From Sabethes cyaneus (Eukaryota > Arthropoda > Insecta > Diptera > Culicidae): DNA of 64,000 nucleotides. Numbering within the stretch: position 1 is the first letter of the stretch; the number at the start of each line of letters is the position of its first letter. Made by a program: the position numbers and the translations under genes. The stretch is from positions 80,551,449 through 80,615,448 of the forward strand of contig NC_071355.1 in assembly GCF_943734655.1 (NCBI RefSeq). The letters run 5' to 3'. Under the pieces are notes generated by a model that had not been told where the DNA came from, did not search any database, and saw nothing but the letters and a program-made list of their open reading frames with translations. Below, piece by piece: positions 33,250-43,537 of this stretch.

Positions 33250-34260
33250 CACGATCATAGTGCAAGTGACACAACTCAACCTGAACCACTGCAGCACGGC
33301 TCAGCAGCTGCTACACCAAGCAGTTTCCGAGTCGGCAACGGACATTGCCATCATCTCGGACCCATATCGCGTCCCTGCCTGTGGGGGTTGAGTACCCCTG
33401 GAACAGAATGTCTTATTGCATATTCCAGTATCGGAGCGTGCATCACTCAGCTCTTGGCAATAATGCCCGGTGCTATCATCGCGACGGATACCATGCGTTC
33501 GGTGCGGTCTCGTGTCGGCAGTCATCGGTATCGCCGGCATTCCAGCCGTGTCGATAGTGCTGATTGCTGAGCAGCCCGCAGACGTTCGCAGCCATCCGAA
33601 GAGGTAAGTCTTGGGCGATTCTTAGTGGCAGTGCAAATAAGACATTGCACACTGCCGAAAATGACGACTGGGTTTCGGATAGGTCCGGGACGGTGGCTAT
33701 ATGGACGACAAGCGGTTCAAGAGGTTGTGTCAACCGCAGACGAGGGATTTGCGTTTGCCAAAGTGGGTGGAGTGTTCTACTGCAGCTGTTATGCTCCGCC
33801 GAGATGGCCTAGCGAGCAGTTTACGCGGATGGTAGACCGAGTGTCAGTTGTGATGACTGGTCTAAGGCCGGTAGTTGTAGCGGGCGACTTTAACGCTTGT
33901 GCGGTAGAGTGGGGAAGTCGACGCACGAACCATAGGGGTCGGATTCTACTTGAGGCTCTGGCAAAGCTCTACGTAGATCCGACCAACGTCGGCACCATAA
34001 GTACCTTCAGTAGGAATGGTGCGGAGTCTATCATCGACGTGACATTCGGCAGGCCTGGTCTGATAGGTGGTCCGCTATGATGTCGGTCAGATAACGAGGC
34101 GGCAGGTGGCGGGTAGAGCCGACACTCGAACCACCCGTGGATGGAAGACATCATACTTCGATCCCGAAGTGTTTGTGGAAGCGATCCGAAGAGAGTGCGA
34201 TGTTCGCGGTAAGCTCGACCCGAACGCTGATCATTTGGTTGAGGTACCATCGCGAGTTAG
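33250..34260 (+). pseudogene. R1 ORF2 endonuclease domain
   Basis: The domain starts with VTQLNLNHCSTAQQLLHQ and IAIISDPYR (substrate-site motifs of R1 endonucleases). A 151-codon frame (33625-34080) contains VFYCSCYAPPRWP, then VVVAGDFNACAVEWGSR, the R1-typical GDFNAWAVEWGS block with W changed to C, and GAESIIDVTF. YFDPEVFVEAIRREC follows at about 34165. Frame changes near 33400 and 34080 disrupt it. The RT is absent. Confidence 0.85.
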
Positions 34261-34949
34261 CCTCCTAGTTGGCGTCGAGTTGGTCGACACTGGTCTATCA
34301 AACCAGCCATCGCTTGATCAAATCGTGGAACTAGTCTCGCTGCTGTTCTGTACTCTAATGGTTAGCTTGCAAAATCCTTCGAAAAAAGCAGAAAGTCAAG
34401 TTTCAAGTTTGCTTTGTTTCATCCAACGCGCAGATACGGCTGAACACTTGACGATTATCAGTGGAATAACTTACTACAAAGTATTATCGGAAAACTGATG
34501 AACGAATTGGAGATCACCTGAACGAACAGTGGTTGCGCACCTGAACGAACAGTGGTTTGAACATTCTGTCTATTATGATAATTTTCATTTTTACAAGTGC
34601 TGCAAGCCGCGCCATATTGGAAGTAACAACACGAATTCATCGTTTCTTCTCCAAGTTCAAAATATAAACAAAGCTCAAAGTTGCTATTTGTTAGCTTATA
34701 TGATGCACTTATTGTGTACAGGAAACAAACAATAAAAAATAATTCCATGTCAATGAACTGACGCAACTTTGCACATCAATTTTTTCTATTCTGAAAGAGG
34801 TATTACTTTCCAATCGTATAAAAACAAGCAAAACAATGATGTAATGGATTAAACTTAACTAAACAATAGCAAAACGTCCCTTCTTTAAAATGGCATTGGG
34901 TACAAATGGTTATGTTAACAAACAAATCCGTTAGAGCTGTCAAAAGCGC
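34261..34949. other. Unrecognised DNA downstream of the R1 remnant
   Basis: No known domain is seen. CTGAACGAACAGTGGTT repeats at about 34519-34535 and 34541-34557, a short tandem duplication. No coding potential is supported. Confidence 0.4.
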
Positions 34950-35004
34950 AATGCGCCAAAGTGTTGCAAGTAACCCCGGTGTTGCAAGTATCCCCGGATG
35001 ACGG
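34950..35004 (-). repeat. Solo end of a CCGTCATCCGGGG-type inverted-repeat element
   Basis: Read inward from the right, the sequence is CCGTCATCCGGGGATACTTG with the sub-terminal motif GTTGCAAGTA(A/T)CCCCG repeated twice. It is followed by TA (35005-35006). The terminus equals that of the element at 7407-8535, but the internal motif differs. No matching left end was found within about 1 kb. Confidence 0.55.
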
Positions 35005-35254
35005 TACTACAATTGTAACTACTTCCAGTAAGCGGCTTGATCCAGACCTTGATGAGTAGAACCGTTCCAGAGCTCACATGTCGGCTGCCACTCGGATATG
35101 TCAGAGCAGCAAAAACTACCGAGATGCTAAAGCTACCGAGAAGAGAATTCACCGTTATCAGAAATGGCAGCACTGGAATAGTATTCTTACGCTATACGAG
35201 AAACTTCCTTAAAACAAAGAAGAGTCGTCGATACAAATAGGATAATAATTAATA

Positions 35255-35505
35255 ATGATGGACAAGCTGTTGATCAATCAACTTTGGACTTTCAGACATT
35301 CAGACAGCTGCAAAAGGCGATATTCTCGCTGAATTTTTGAAAGACGGAAGCCAACAGCTGTATTATGTCATCTTACTAAAGGTATGGGCTGAGAAGGAAC
35401 TACTGACGGGCTGGTTGAAAGGGCTCATATGCCTTATCCACAAGTAGGATCATAGACTTTAATGCAATGATAGTCGGGGCATAACATTTCTCAACTCTGT
35501 ATTTT
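35255..35505 (+). pseudogene. RTE-like reverse transcriptase scrap
   Basis: In broken frames the plus strand reads EFLKDGSQQLYYVILLKVW, then AEKELLTGWLKGLICLIHK and SRGITFLNS. These correspond to the AELLKxGxExLY, PEEWLxGLICPIxKK and YRGITLLNS blocks of RTE RT. It ends where a T-rich run and a dispersed repeat begin. It is non-coding. Confidence 0.7.
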
Positions 35506-35509
35506 TTTT

Positions 35510-35782
35510 TGTGCATGGAGATTATCACTGCGACCAGCATTTTGATCTATTGTGACATCATCCAGACATTTTTCTGTATTCCGGATTTCGTTCTTTTTGC
35601 AGTATCGTTATAGAGTGAGCCAACTGCTTTTTATTCGTGTTTTCACCCTTTATACCTTTTATGCTTTTTATTACTTTTCAACCAATCTCGTTTTCTAGAA
35701 CCAGAAAGTGTGTAGACTAGTTATAATTTGCCTTGGAGGCTTCGTTCACACCTCGAACAAGTACCATTCTTATAAATGGACA
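35510..35782 (+). repeat. Dispersed ~270-bp repeat, copy 1
   Basis: This matches 42150-42440 in the same orientation. Shared text includes ATTTTGATCTATTGTGA, TATAGAGTGAGC, TTTTCAACCAATCT and GAACAAGTACCAT. It has no coding capacity and no visible terminal repeats. It sits directly after an RTE scrap. Confidence 0.7.
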
Positions 35783-35789
35783 TCGTTTT

Positions 35790-36225
35790 GGAGCAACCCA
35801 TAGTTTTCAAGACTCGATTTTACAAGCGTAACACCGTTGAAAATATATGCTCAATTTTTAAAAATGGTTCTCAAGTCAAATTGGAGCTAATATTTTTGAA
35901 AGAGGCATGCATGGCTTCCCCAAAACAGTGGGTAAAGTTTACCCCAATTCAGAAAGGATTACTTCAGATTCCTTTTTAGGAAGATATCGCGAGGAATTGC
36001 TCTATAAAGAATTCTATTGCTACCGGATAATCTTCTACATAGCATGTGTCATTATAGATCACATCACATCTAACAAACATCATTCATCAAAGTGAAACCA
36101 AGGGTGCTTCCGCTATACAATTTGCTTTCGGAAATAAACCTTCCAACATTCGACGGATTCCACACAACCAAATGTTAATGCTCATAATGAGAAATGCAGT
36201 GACTATAACTATAACAATTCGTCAC
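35790..36225. other. Unrecognised DNA
   Basis: Small open frames at 35776-35979 and 35907-36095 have no known motif. Nothing else is supported. Confidence 0.4.
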
Positions 36226-36227
36226 AT

Positions 36228-36300
36228 CGTTAATTCGAACATATTACGACTAGCTTATTAGACCCCCGTTGTACCTCGAAGCCAAGCGAAGGGGCTTATC
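36228..36300 (-). mobile_element. tRNA-derived SINE, copy 3 (fragment)
   Basis: The minus strand shows a degraded tRNA-like head: GCTTCGAGGTAC (A-box region, about 36285), GGGTCTAATAAGCTAG (anticodon-like arm) and GTTCGAATTAAC (B box, about 36241). It resembles the copies at 14935 and 38421. The body was not traced. Confidence 0.55.
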
Positions 36301-38420
36301 ACTGCCAAAGGCGACGAATAATGTTACCGAAATTGTAATAGAATGTCAGAAATAAAGCGATTACATTTAAGCCATAGCGAAAAAAAAACATCCATGGCAT
36401 CGGTATTGCTCGTTCAGTTTATATTCCACAAGTCATAGCTCAGTCATGTTCGACCGACTGTGAAAATTGTGTTTTTTCGGTTTTTCTCCTGCACAGCTTT
36501 CTTTGAATTTATCCGAAAATATTTGTGAAATTTAAATTCATAATCTCAGGTGTTTTAGGTAAGAGTTTTAAAGTTTTTCGTTCAGCAAAATTTACAATCA
36601 AACCAAACGCAGGTTTTTTTTATACAGTGAAATGTTCATTCACACGGCTTCAGCTATAAGAATGATGCAAATGCAAATTAAATAGGATTTTGTCTAGTTT
36701 TGCCAGTGAGAGTGATTGCCATTTCAAATATTCGAACGCATCAAAATCCAGCATCTGTGCAAATATTGGTATTCGGCGGTACAAATGAGGATAACCGACC
36801 GTTCGCCTCAACTCAATTACCGAACCGAGCGAGCTTGCGGATGAGCCAGGCGACACAACGAGAACAAAACAAACATCCTTCAACTACTGCTGACTCTGTT
36901 TGCCAATAGATTTTTTTTCGACTGACTGCCAAGCCTGCAGCGTTTCAAATTTCCTGTAAATTGTATCTAAAACACAATTCATTCGTTCCGTGATCGGCTG
37001 TTTGTTTGACACGCACATGCTGAGGCTGGGAATGCAGATCCTTTGCTGCGTGTTGCGAGTAATATGATGTTTGCCAGTGTAAACTTCTGTGTTGTTTGTT
37101 CACTGTTGTTACGCTGACAGCAGCACGCTCCATCTCAAGAGGGTGTGTGCATTGATTATCATTCATATGCGAATACATACCTATATAGATTATGTTGAAA
37201 ACAAGTGACGACGAATTTTAGACTATTGTTGTCATGTTGGAAATAATATCCAGATTCAAACGTCGCAATTATGCCCCGTTCCTCTCTATTACATCAAAAG
37301 AGCAAAAGCAAAAAACCAGCATTTGAATTTTATGGAACCATTTCTCCTACAGTTTATGCAAATCAACGTTAACTCATACTCATCAATTTCAAAGTAGATG
37401 CAATTTTTTATTGGACTAAATTTGTCGATTGTATAATCCCATTCTTATATCTAAATCCGGTCCACATCTTTCGACACCAGGTCTGCATTACTGCTGGTTC
37501 GAACATCATCGAGACACCTTATTAACATAGTGAAGCATTACAGTGATTTGCCACTTTCTACTGGTGCCCCCTTCAACCGCTTAATCACGGCCGAAAACAG
37601 TCATCTGAATAACTAAACCAGGTAACCACAGTGCACGACATGGGTCTGATCGATTCAAAAGTTTCTAATTTACCTTTCAAGCTCCCATCTGGAAACCAAT
37701 CGAAGCATGTTTTTCGTCCGTGATCGAACGTTGTTGGCGCGTAACAACCAGCATCCGTGTCGCAAGTGGAAAACGTCTGTTTTATTCCACCGAAAACAAA
37801 AGCTTCGGTCCTTTGATTCGAGATTGAACCTGTCGGTTCCAAGCACGCTAAACTATTTCACTTCAGACGCTTTCGGTTATCAAATTTTGATTGGAGCAAA
37901 AGAGTACATTAACGTCTAAACTTAACCCATCGACTTCAGGCGATCAACGGTGCGAATGATTGCGGCTCGATTGTCGAGTTGGAGCTCTACACTTCTATGC
38001 AATTGCCGTCATCACCAGCAGCGGGGGCTCTCCAACAGTAAGCTGTCATTAATCGCAGATCTATGTAAACATCCAGGGTAGCTGTGTCTTCTTTGAACCT
38101 GGCACTAAATCAATCTTTTAGGAGGATAAACGAGTAGTATTTTAACGATGTGATGTAGTAGAGGTGTGGAACAACGTACCGTTTGATTGTGTTAGCAGCG
38201 CAATTAATGTAAACAGCAAGCGTGACGTCAATCTCGCTCTATTCTTCTACGGGGATAAAAAAGCATAAACATTGTGCCGTACAACGATGACACTAACGCA
38301 CCTACAGTTTTTAGCATATTACGAACACAAACATGCCGCGTTTGCCATACCTTAGTAATAGTATACATAGGTATTTTTATACTAATACAGATTACTAGTA
38401 TGTATCAGATAAAATTACCC
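36301..38420. other. Unrecognised DNA
   Basis: No supported gene. Small frames at 36700-36909 (plus), 37178-36945 (minus) and 37842-37585 (minus) lack known domains. No repeat family of the window is seen here, so this may be one of the longer stretches of host single-copy DNA. Confidence 0.35.
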
Positions 38421-38502
38421 ATCCAGTTAGCTTCGGGGTACGAGGCTGGCCTAACAAGCGAGTCGTCCTATGTTCAAATCTCGACTGGGCAGTGCTGCTA
38501 TA
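38421..38502 (+). mobile_element. tRNA-derived SINE, copy 2, interrupted by a mariner
   Basis: The A box TAGCTTCGGGGTA is at 38428-38440, the anticodon-like arm GCTGG-CCTAACAAG follows, and the B box GTTCAAATCTC is at 38472-38482. The next text, GACTGGGCAGTGCTGCTA, equals the SINE body of copy 1 (GTTGGGCAGTGCTGCTAGAG). It then breaks at TA, where the mariner begins. The body probably resumes at 39620 (TAGTATAGCTG). Confidence 0.7.
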
Positions 38503-38632
38503 CAGGGTGTTCAATAAGTTCGAATACAACTTTTCATCGTTGTGTAAGTGCGTATAATGTGCATTCTGTGTATTGGTATTGATGTCATTTGTTATTTGTT
38601 TACCGCGCGCGATAAAGGAGTACTGCAACGTC

Positions 38633-39450
38633 ATGGTAAAGTTGTTTGCGAGAGGTGAGCGACCCGGCGACATATTTCGGCGGTTGAAATCCCACGGGGT
38701 GAAACGGAATTTCATCTATAACACCATCCATCGGTATCGGGACACGTGCTCGGCCAAGAACCGTGCTAGATCCGGGCGGCCGAGTTCGTCGAGGACGTCA
38801 GCAACCATCAAAGTGGTGAGGAAGCGGGTTCGTCGAAAAATGAACCGCTCGGTCCGGAAGACCGCTGTGGAGCTGGATGTGTCAATCGGAACTGCCCACA
38901 CTATCATGGCGAAGGACCTGGGCCGTACAAGAAACGCATGGTTCACGGGGTAACGGAGGCTACAACGAAGAAGAGGCTGGTCAGAGCAAAGCTGATATTT
39001 TCGCAGCACACTGGTCAGGAGTTCGTGTTTTCTGATGAGCAACTCTTCATCTTGCAACAGCCGCACAATATCCCCCCGTCCCACATAAACATCCCGCGGT
39101 TCCAGAGCGCCGCGTCGGTGAAGCTTTGGTGAGCCGTATCCAAGCGTGGGAGGCTTCCACTGGTGTTCGAGTATCGAGTAAAACGTGAAAATCAACACCG
39201 CGTATTATAAGACCGAGGTTCTGGAGACCTCTACGGGAAAGATCATTGCGTCTTTCAACAAGACGGCGCACCGGCCCACACGGCGAATCGTCCAAGCGTG
39301 GCGTCGGGAGAATTTGACTGATTTTCTCGATAAGACTTTGGGGGTCCCAACTTCCCGGATCTTAATCCCCTAGACTTTTATGTATGGTCGTACATGCTGG
39401 CCAAGCGGAGCGGACATAAAGTGAGCACTTTTGAGAAACGTCTCAAGCTC
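38633..39450 (+). pseudogene. Mariner transposase, inactivated
   Basis: The N-terminal helix-turn-helix region starts at the ATG 38633 (MVKLFARGERPGDIFRRL; RNFIYNTIHRYRD; RARSGRP, a linker) and is open to 38953. After a frameshift, TKKRLVRAKLIF and FVFSDEQLF (first catalytic Asp) follow. Then QDGAPAHTA (second Asp) and, after shifts, FPDLNPLDFYVWSYML (third Asp). The second and third aspartates are 37 codons apart by direct count, allowing for two compensating shifts. This suits the DD37D (maT) group. Two in-frame stops and at least three frameshifts kill it. Confidence 0.85.
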
Positions 39451-39466
39451 GACATAAAGCACAAAC

Positions 39467-39486
39467 GGGGGGGGGGGGGGGGGGGG
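39467..39486. repeat. 20-bp G homopolymer inside the mariner
   Basis: Twenty consecutive G residues interrupt the transposase 3' end (after GACATAAAGCACAAAC). Such a run could form a quadruplex and is prone to length change and to sequencing error. Confidence 0.85.
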
Positions 39487-39621
39487 TTCTTCCACCAAAT
39501 ATGTCGTAAAGGTTCTCAATAAACACTGCTTCAATAAAAATTGACTCCGAAAAGAATATCTTATATTTTCATTTTTCAAACACATTTTTAAAGTGTGTTT
39601 GAACCTATTGAGCACCCTGTA

Positions 39622-41655
39622 GTATAGCTGTACTGTCTACATTCATTACAGGCTTATTTTCTACAATGTGTGCTTCATCCGATTAACTCCTTGATCCAAA
39701 TAGTTGTGGGCTTCATTTTGAAATTTAAATCCTCACTCTGCCTGAAAGTTGCTAAACCAAATCACATCTAAATAAAGCTGAAAATGTAGAGCAAACTTTA
39801 TTTCTAAAAGCACTCCCAGCAGAATGGTTTGGCAGAATCCGAAAATTGACTGGCTGATTGTGTCACCGCAATCGATTCGGGGACAATAATATGCTTCCAA
39901 CAAAAACTTTCATTTCATGGCAGTGGTGTCACCCCATATGGCAGGCAAGCTTATCCGGTGAATAGCAAATTTGTGCGCATCAGCATACATATTTCATTTT
40001 TCATATCTCTATAGATTGCCGTAGGTAGGTTGCAGTGCGGAAACTACTACGCGGAGAGGCCAAACATCGGCACCCTCGTCACATGACTGAAGTCAATCTC
40101 TAAAATTGCATTTCCTTCTTAACTGAAGATCCTGCACTATGTGCAGGTAGCGTTCGAGCATGCAACTTGCCACCAAATTATGCTGCATCCCACGACGACG
40201 GCGGCGGCGATGATGACGGCGATGATAAAATTGACTTTTGATAGAGTGCGAGTGGGATTCAAAAGCTTCGGGGAAACCATATCGAATAGCTAAAGATGCC
40301 GCCGACACCTGTTGCAGAAGTTCAGCTCAAACGAAAATTTGAATTTGAAATATAAGAGGCAAGCCCAAGCATTGCATTTCAAGCATCGAAAACTCTAAGT
40401 GAACTAATTTCTAAGACAATAAATTGATTGAAACAATTCTTTTCGCCGCATCACATGGCTTACTTGGCACTAGTTTCTCTAACCTGGAGCGACACGGACG
40501 GGAAGATGGAGTCCTCAAAAAAAGTAGTACCCGATCTTCGAAACGGGAGTGAACAAGGCGTGTAATTGCTTGGTTCACTTCAGGCAGAAAATGGAACTTT
40601 CAATGAGACCGCAAACCATTAAGAAGACGCCAAACGGAAAGGGCAGAATGTCATCGTCTATCGGGGATGATGTTTCAATTTGGCTTTGACAGATTATTTA
40701 ATTACTTCGACTACCGATCATTCTCCATTGGGACTTGTGCTTGAACCAGCCGACAGGAGCAGATTGAGATGACATCGTGTAATGTTTGTCCTCGGGAGAG
40801 GACTTAATCCACTGCAATCAGGCATCTTCTGCATCCGTATGCCGTAGCGTAGACGGTTTCGCATTTGTAATAAATGATTGAATCATTCTGTGGGTAATGA
40901 CCTGTACGATGATTAACAGATCTATTTTAGATGAGTACTTTTAGTAGCATTTATTAAATCCAATGCTATCCAATGCTAACGGTTGAATATTCATTACCAA
41001 ATGATAAGGAAACGAAGGATTAGCTCGTTTCCGCGTCAATCCAAAATTTGGATTCAAGACAGCAGCGTCACGAAAGAATGAAAAATTTTGAACACTAACG
41101 GCTCTTCCAATTTAGAACGGATTTTGACGCACACCATTCGATTCATAAAATTGTTTTCCAATCGCTAAATAGTGAAAATTAACGAAAACTTTCTAGTCAT
41201 AATTTTCTCATTAATTTTCCATGTATTAGCCTTACTTCGCAGGCACGGACTACCATTACAAACATCAAGCTAGTAGCTGGTTCTGCTGCTTTAAGACATG
41301 AAAGTAAAATTAACTTGTGATGGTGGTCCCTGCGTGTTAGACTATTGAAATGATATAAAAAGGAAAGCAGAGCCATTATGCCGTATGAATAAAACAGTTT
41401 ACTTTGCTTTTCCCCTTTAAATCATATGGGAGCATTTGCTCTAACTCTTTTATTCATGCGGCCTAATAGCGTCATTCGCTCTCAACTCAACTTCCAAGCT
41501 GATCACTGCAACTTCCCAATTCGACTTAAACTTGGAAAGCTTCATTTTTGATCATATTTTTTACTTGCTACAAAGCACAGTAAACCCTAAGTGCTACATT
41601 TCGATTTGGAAACTTGACCTTCTGCTATTATACGACAGACTTCGCAGCCAGGTGT
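39622..41655. other. Unrecognised DNA
   Basis: No supported coding region or repeat. A short GC-rich trinucleotide stretch near 40191-40225 (ACGACGGCGGCGGCGATGATGACGG) is the only low-complexity block. It yields an Arg/His-rich minus frame that I regard as spurious. Confidence 0.35.
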
Positions 41656-41659
41656 AAGA

Positions 41660-41760
41660 GTACAGGACAATTGCAGTACTAGTGCTACAATCCTATTAGC
41701 TCTTACAGCCTCTCCCAGTCAAGAGTCGAACATGCGATGTCTGGCTTGTCGACAATGCCT
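41660..41760 (-). mobile_element. tRNA-derived SINE, copy 4 (fragment)
   Basis: The minus strand reads ACAAGCCAGACATCGCATGT, then TTCGACTCTTGACTGG and a body ending near AGGATTGTAGCACTAG. This parallels copy 1 (AAGCCAGTTGTCATATGTTCGAATCTCGG... AGGATTATTGCGC). The A-box half is missing. Confidence 0.55.
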
Positions 41761-42149
41761 GGACTAAGAAGAAACATAGTGAACTGGTTGCTCTGGATAT
41801 TAGCAAAGCGACAGCGTAGCTTCCTTAAGATACCAAGAGATACAAACCAACGGCGTTCGACAGGTTCTAGGTTCGAAATTAGCAGTAACTCTCTTCGTTA
41901 TCGGTATGAACTCTATTTTCAACAGTATGCCAAATGACGCGAATACTTCTGTTCATATCCGGACTAAATGCTAAGGCTGTTACGTGGGTGCTCCAAAATG
42001 CTGTAAAATGTGTACCCATTTGGGCGGCCGAGATGGGGTTTTCTATAGCCTCCGAAAAAATCTAATCACCTGCACATCTGTCGAAAAACGAAACACCAAA
42101 AATTCCGCAAAATTCTTCTGAATGCGAAGAGTATCTCCGAGGTGAATTT

Positions 42150-42655
42150 GTCTTTTTATGTGGATATTATCACTACGATCAGCATTTTGATCTATTGTGA
42201 TCTTATCCAGGTGTTGTTCCGCACTTCGTTGTTATTGCATATCGCTATAGAGTGAGCGAACTGCTTTTATTATCCGCGCTTAAAGTGTCGGTGTGTTTTC
42301 ACCCCTTTTTCCCTCTATGCTTCTTACTACTTTTCAACCAATCTAGCTCTAGAGCCAGGAAGTGCGGAGACTAGTTACAATTTGTCCTTGGACAAGAGGC
42401 TTTATTCGCACCTCGAGCAAGTATCATTAACCAGTTCCGGCTAAAGGCTTCATGGTCGGTAAAGCAGAGTTCAGCACAGAGTGAAGGTGTGTATATGTGT
42501 ATGTATGTGTTCCTTACTACTTATGCATTACCAATCTCGTTCCTAGAACCAGGAAGCGGAGCAAGTTATAATTTGCCCTTGAACAAGAGGCTTCATTCGC
42601 ACCTCAAGCAAGTACCACTCTTATAACTTGCCCTAGCAAGAGGCTTTCATTGTCC
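42150..42655 (+). repeat. Dispersed repeat, copy 2, with its distal half duplicated
   Basis: 42150-42440 matches 35510-35782. The distal ~100 bp (CCAATCT...CTAGA(A/G)CCAGGAAG ... CACCTC(A/G)AGCAAGTA) then occurs a second time at about 42530-42630. A purine/pyrimidine GTGTATATGTGTATG microsatellite lies between them. A third partial piece (CTTGCCCTAGCAAGAGGCTTTCATT) closes the region before the I-like LINE begins. Confidence 0.65.
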
Positions 42656-42669
42656 CGACTTGTCATTGT

Positions 42670-43537
42670 TCATTGACCCCGAGGTGAATAGCATAAAAGT
42701 CCTAGGAGTGACGCTAAAAACTGACGGAAAGAACTTTCCGATTCAAAACCCACGCCAGGTTTGCCAAGAAGAGGTGCACGAACTGAATTCAACTGCTGCG
42801 AACTCTAGGACAGAGGATTCCAGGAGGAATAAAGATGACGTTGAAGTACATTGCCAAGGCAACTATCCGGTGATTTTGTATGGATGGGGCATTGTCAGCA
42901 GAAGCGAGAATCCGCTAAATATTAGAACCAGTATAATGACATCCTGCGGATAACTTCCAGAGCCTTCCGAACCAGTCGTTTGTTGGCACTATGTACTGAA
43001 TCCAAAGTACTTCCTTTCTAACTGTAGGCATGCCAGAAACTTATCGCCAAATCGTCCAAGCGGGAGGAGAAGAAAAAACTATTCAATTTCGATGGAGTAT
43101 GGCCGACCAGCCGAGCTGCGATCACTTTTGCGAATCTTCTTGATATGGAGCTACCACCGGCGGAACCCTTCCCAGTAATAATCAGGAAACTGGAACTCTG
43201 CAGTGCCGACAGCACACTGGCCAATTAAAGGTCAATTCAAAGTCGGTGAAGCGCCAAGGAAAGCGAGGGTGCTCTTCACGGCTTTAAAACAAGGAAAATG
43301 AAAGGATTATACCCGCATATTCATGGGTGGTTCTCTGGATGAAGATGGTCGAGAGGGTGTTGCCAAAGTCGATGGAAACAACAATCGATGTCGACGAATT
43401 TCTAACGGTTGCTCTGTCTTTCTGTGGAGGCTAAAGCGATTGTTCTTGCTCTAAAGTCAAGTGTGAGAACAAGGACAGAAGAGTCATCTTCACGAATTCA
43501 GCAAGCTGCGCTTCAGCAATTCAAGTGAACATTACCA
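42670..43537 (+). pseudogene. I-like LINE: RT thumb and RNase H N-part
   Basis: The plus strand in broken frames reads EVNSIKVLGVTL (42685), RIPGGIKMTLKYIAKATI, then ILYGWGIVSRSENPLNI. These are RT C-terminal blocks of I-group elements. From about 43315 an RNase H domain begins: FMGGSLDEDGREGVAKVDG (a TDGS-like first motif with T-D changed) and, after a shift, a DSASCASAIQ-type segment near 43495. The sequence is then cut by MITE A2. It is non-functional through many frameshifts. Confidence 0.75.

Larger units (their letters stand above)
30841..34260 (+). mobile_element. R1-clade retrotransposon remnant split by a LINE-Y copy
   Basis: The plus strand carries an R1-type element in order: probable 5' UTR (about 30841-31190), gag-like ORF1 N-part (31195-31597), inserted LINE-Y (31598-32638), ORF1 C-part with zinc knuckles (32639-33230) and APE endonuclease (33250-34260). 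The RT is missing, so the element is truncated after the endonuclease. The 5' boundary next to the Tc1-like remnant is approximate. Confidence 0.75.
38503..39619 (+). mobile_element. maT-like (DD37D-type) mariner transposon
   Basis: The 1117-bp element has terminal inverted repeats CAGGGTGTTCAATAAGTTCG and (inverted right end) CAGGGTGCTCAATAGGTTCA. It is flanked by TA at 38501-38502 and 39620-39621. It encodes a broken transposase in the same orientation. TA target, length and termini all fit the mariner family. The element landed in a SINE body. Confidence 0.88.

Noticed and set aside
40191..40230. Arg/His-rich minus frame near a GGC/GAT tract
   Set aside because: Explained by trinucleotide low complexity.
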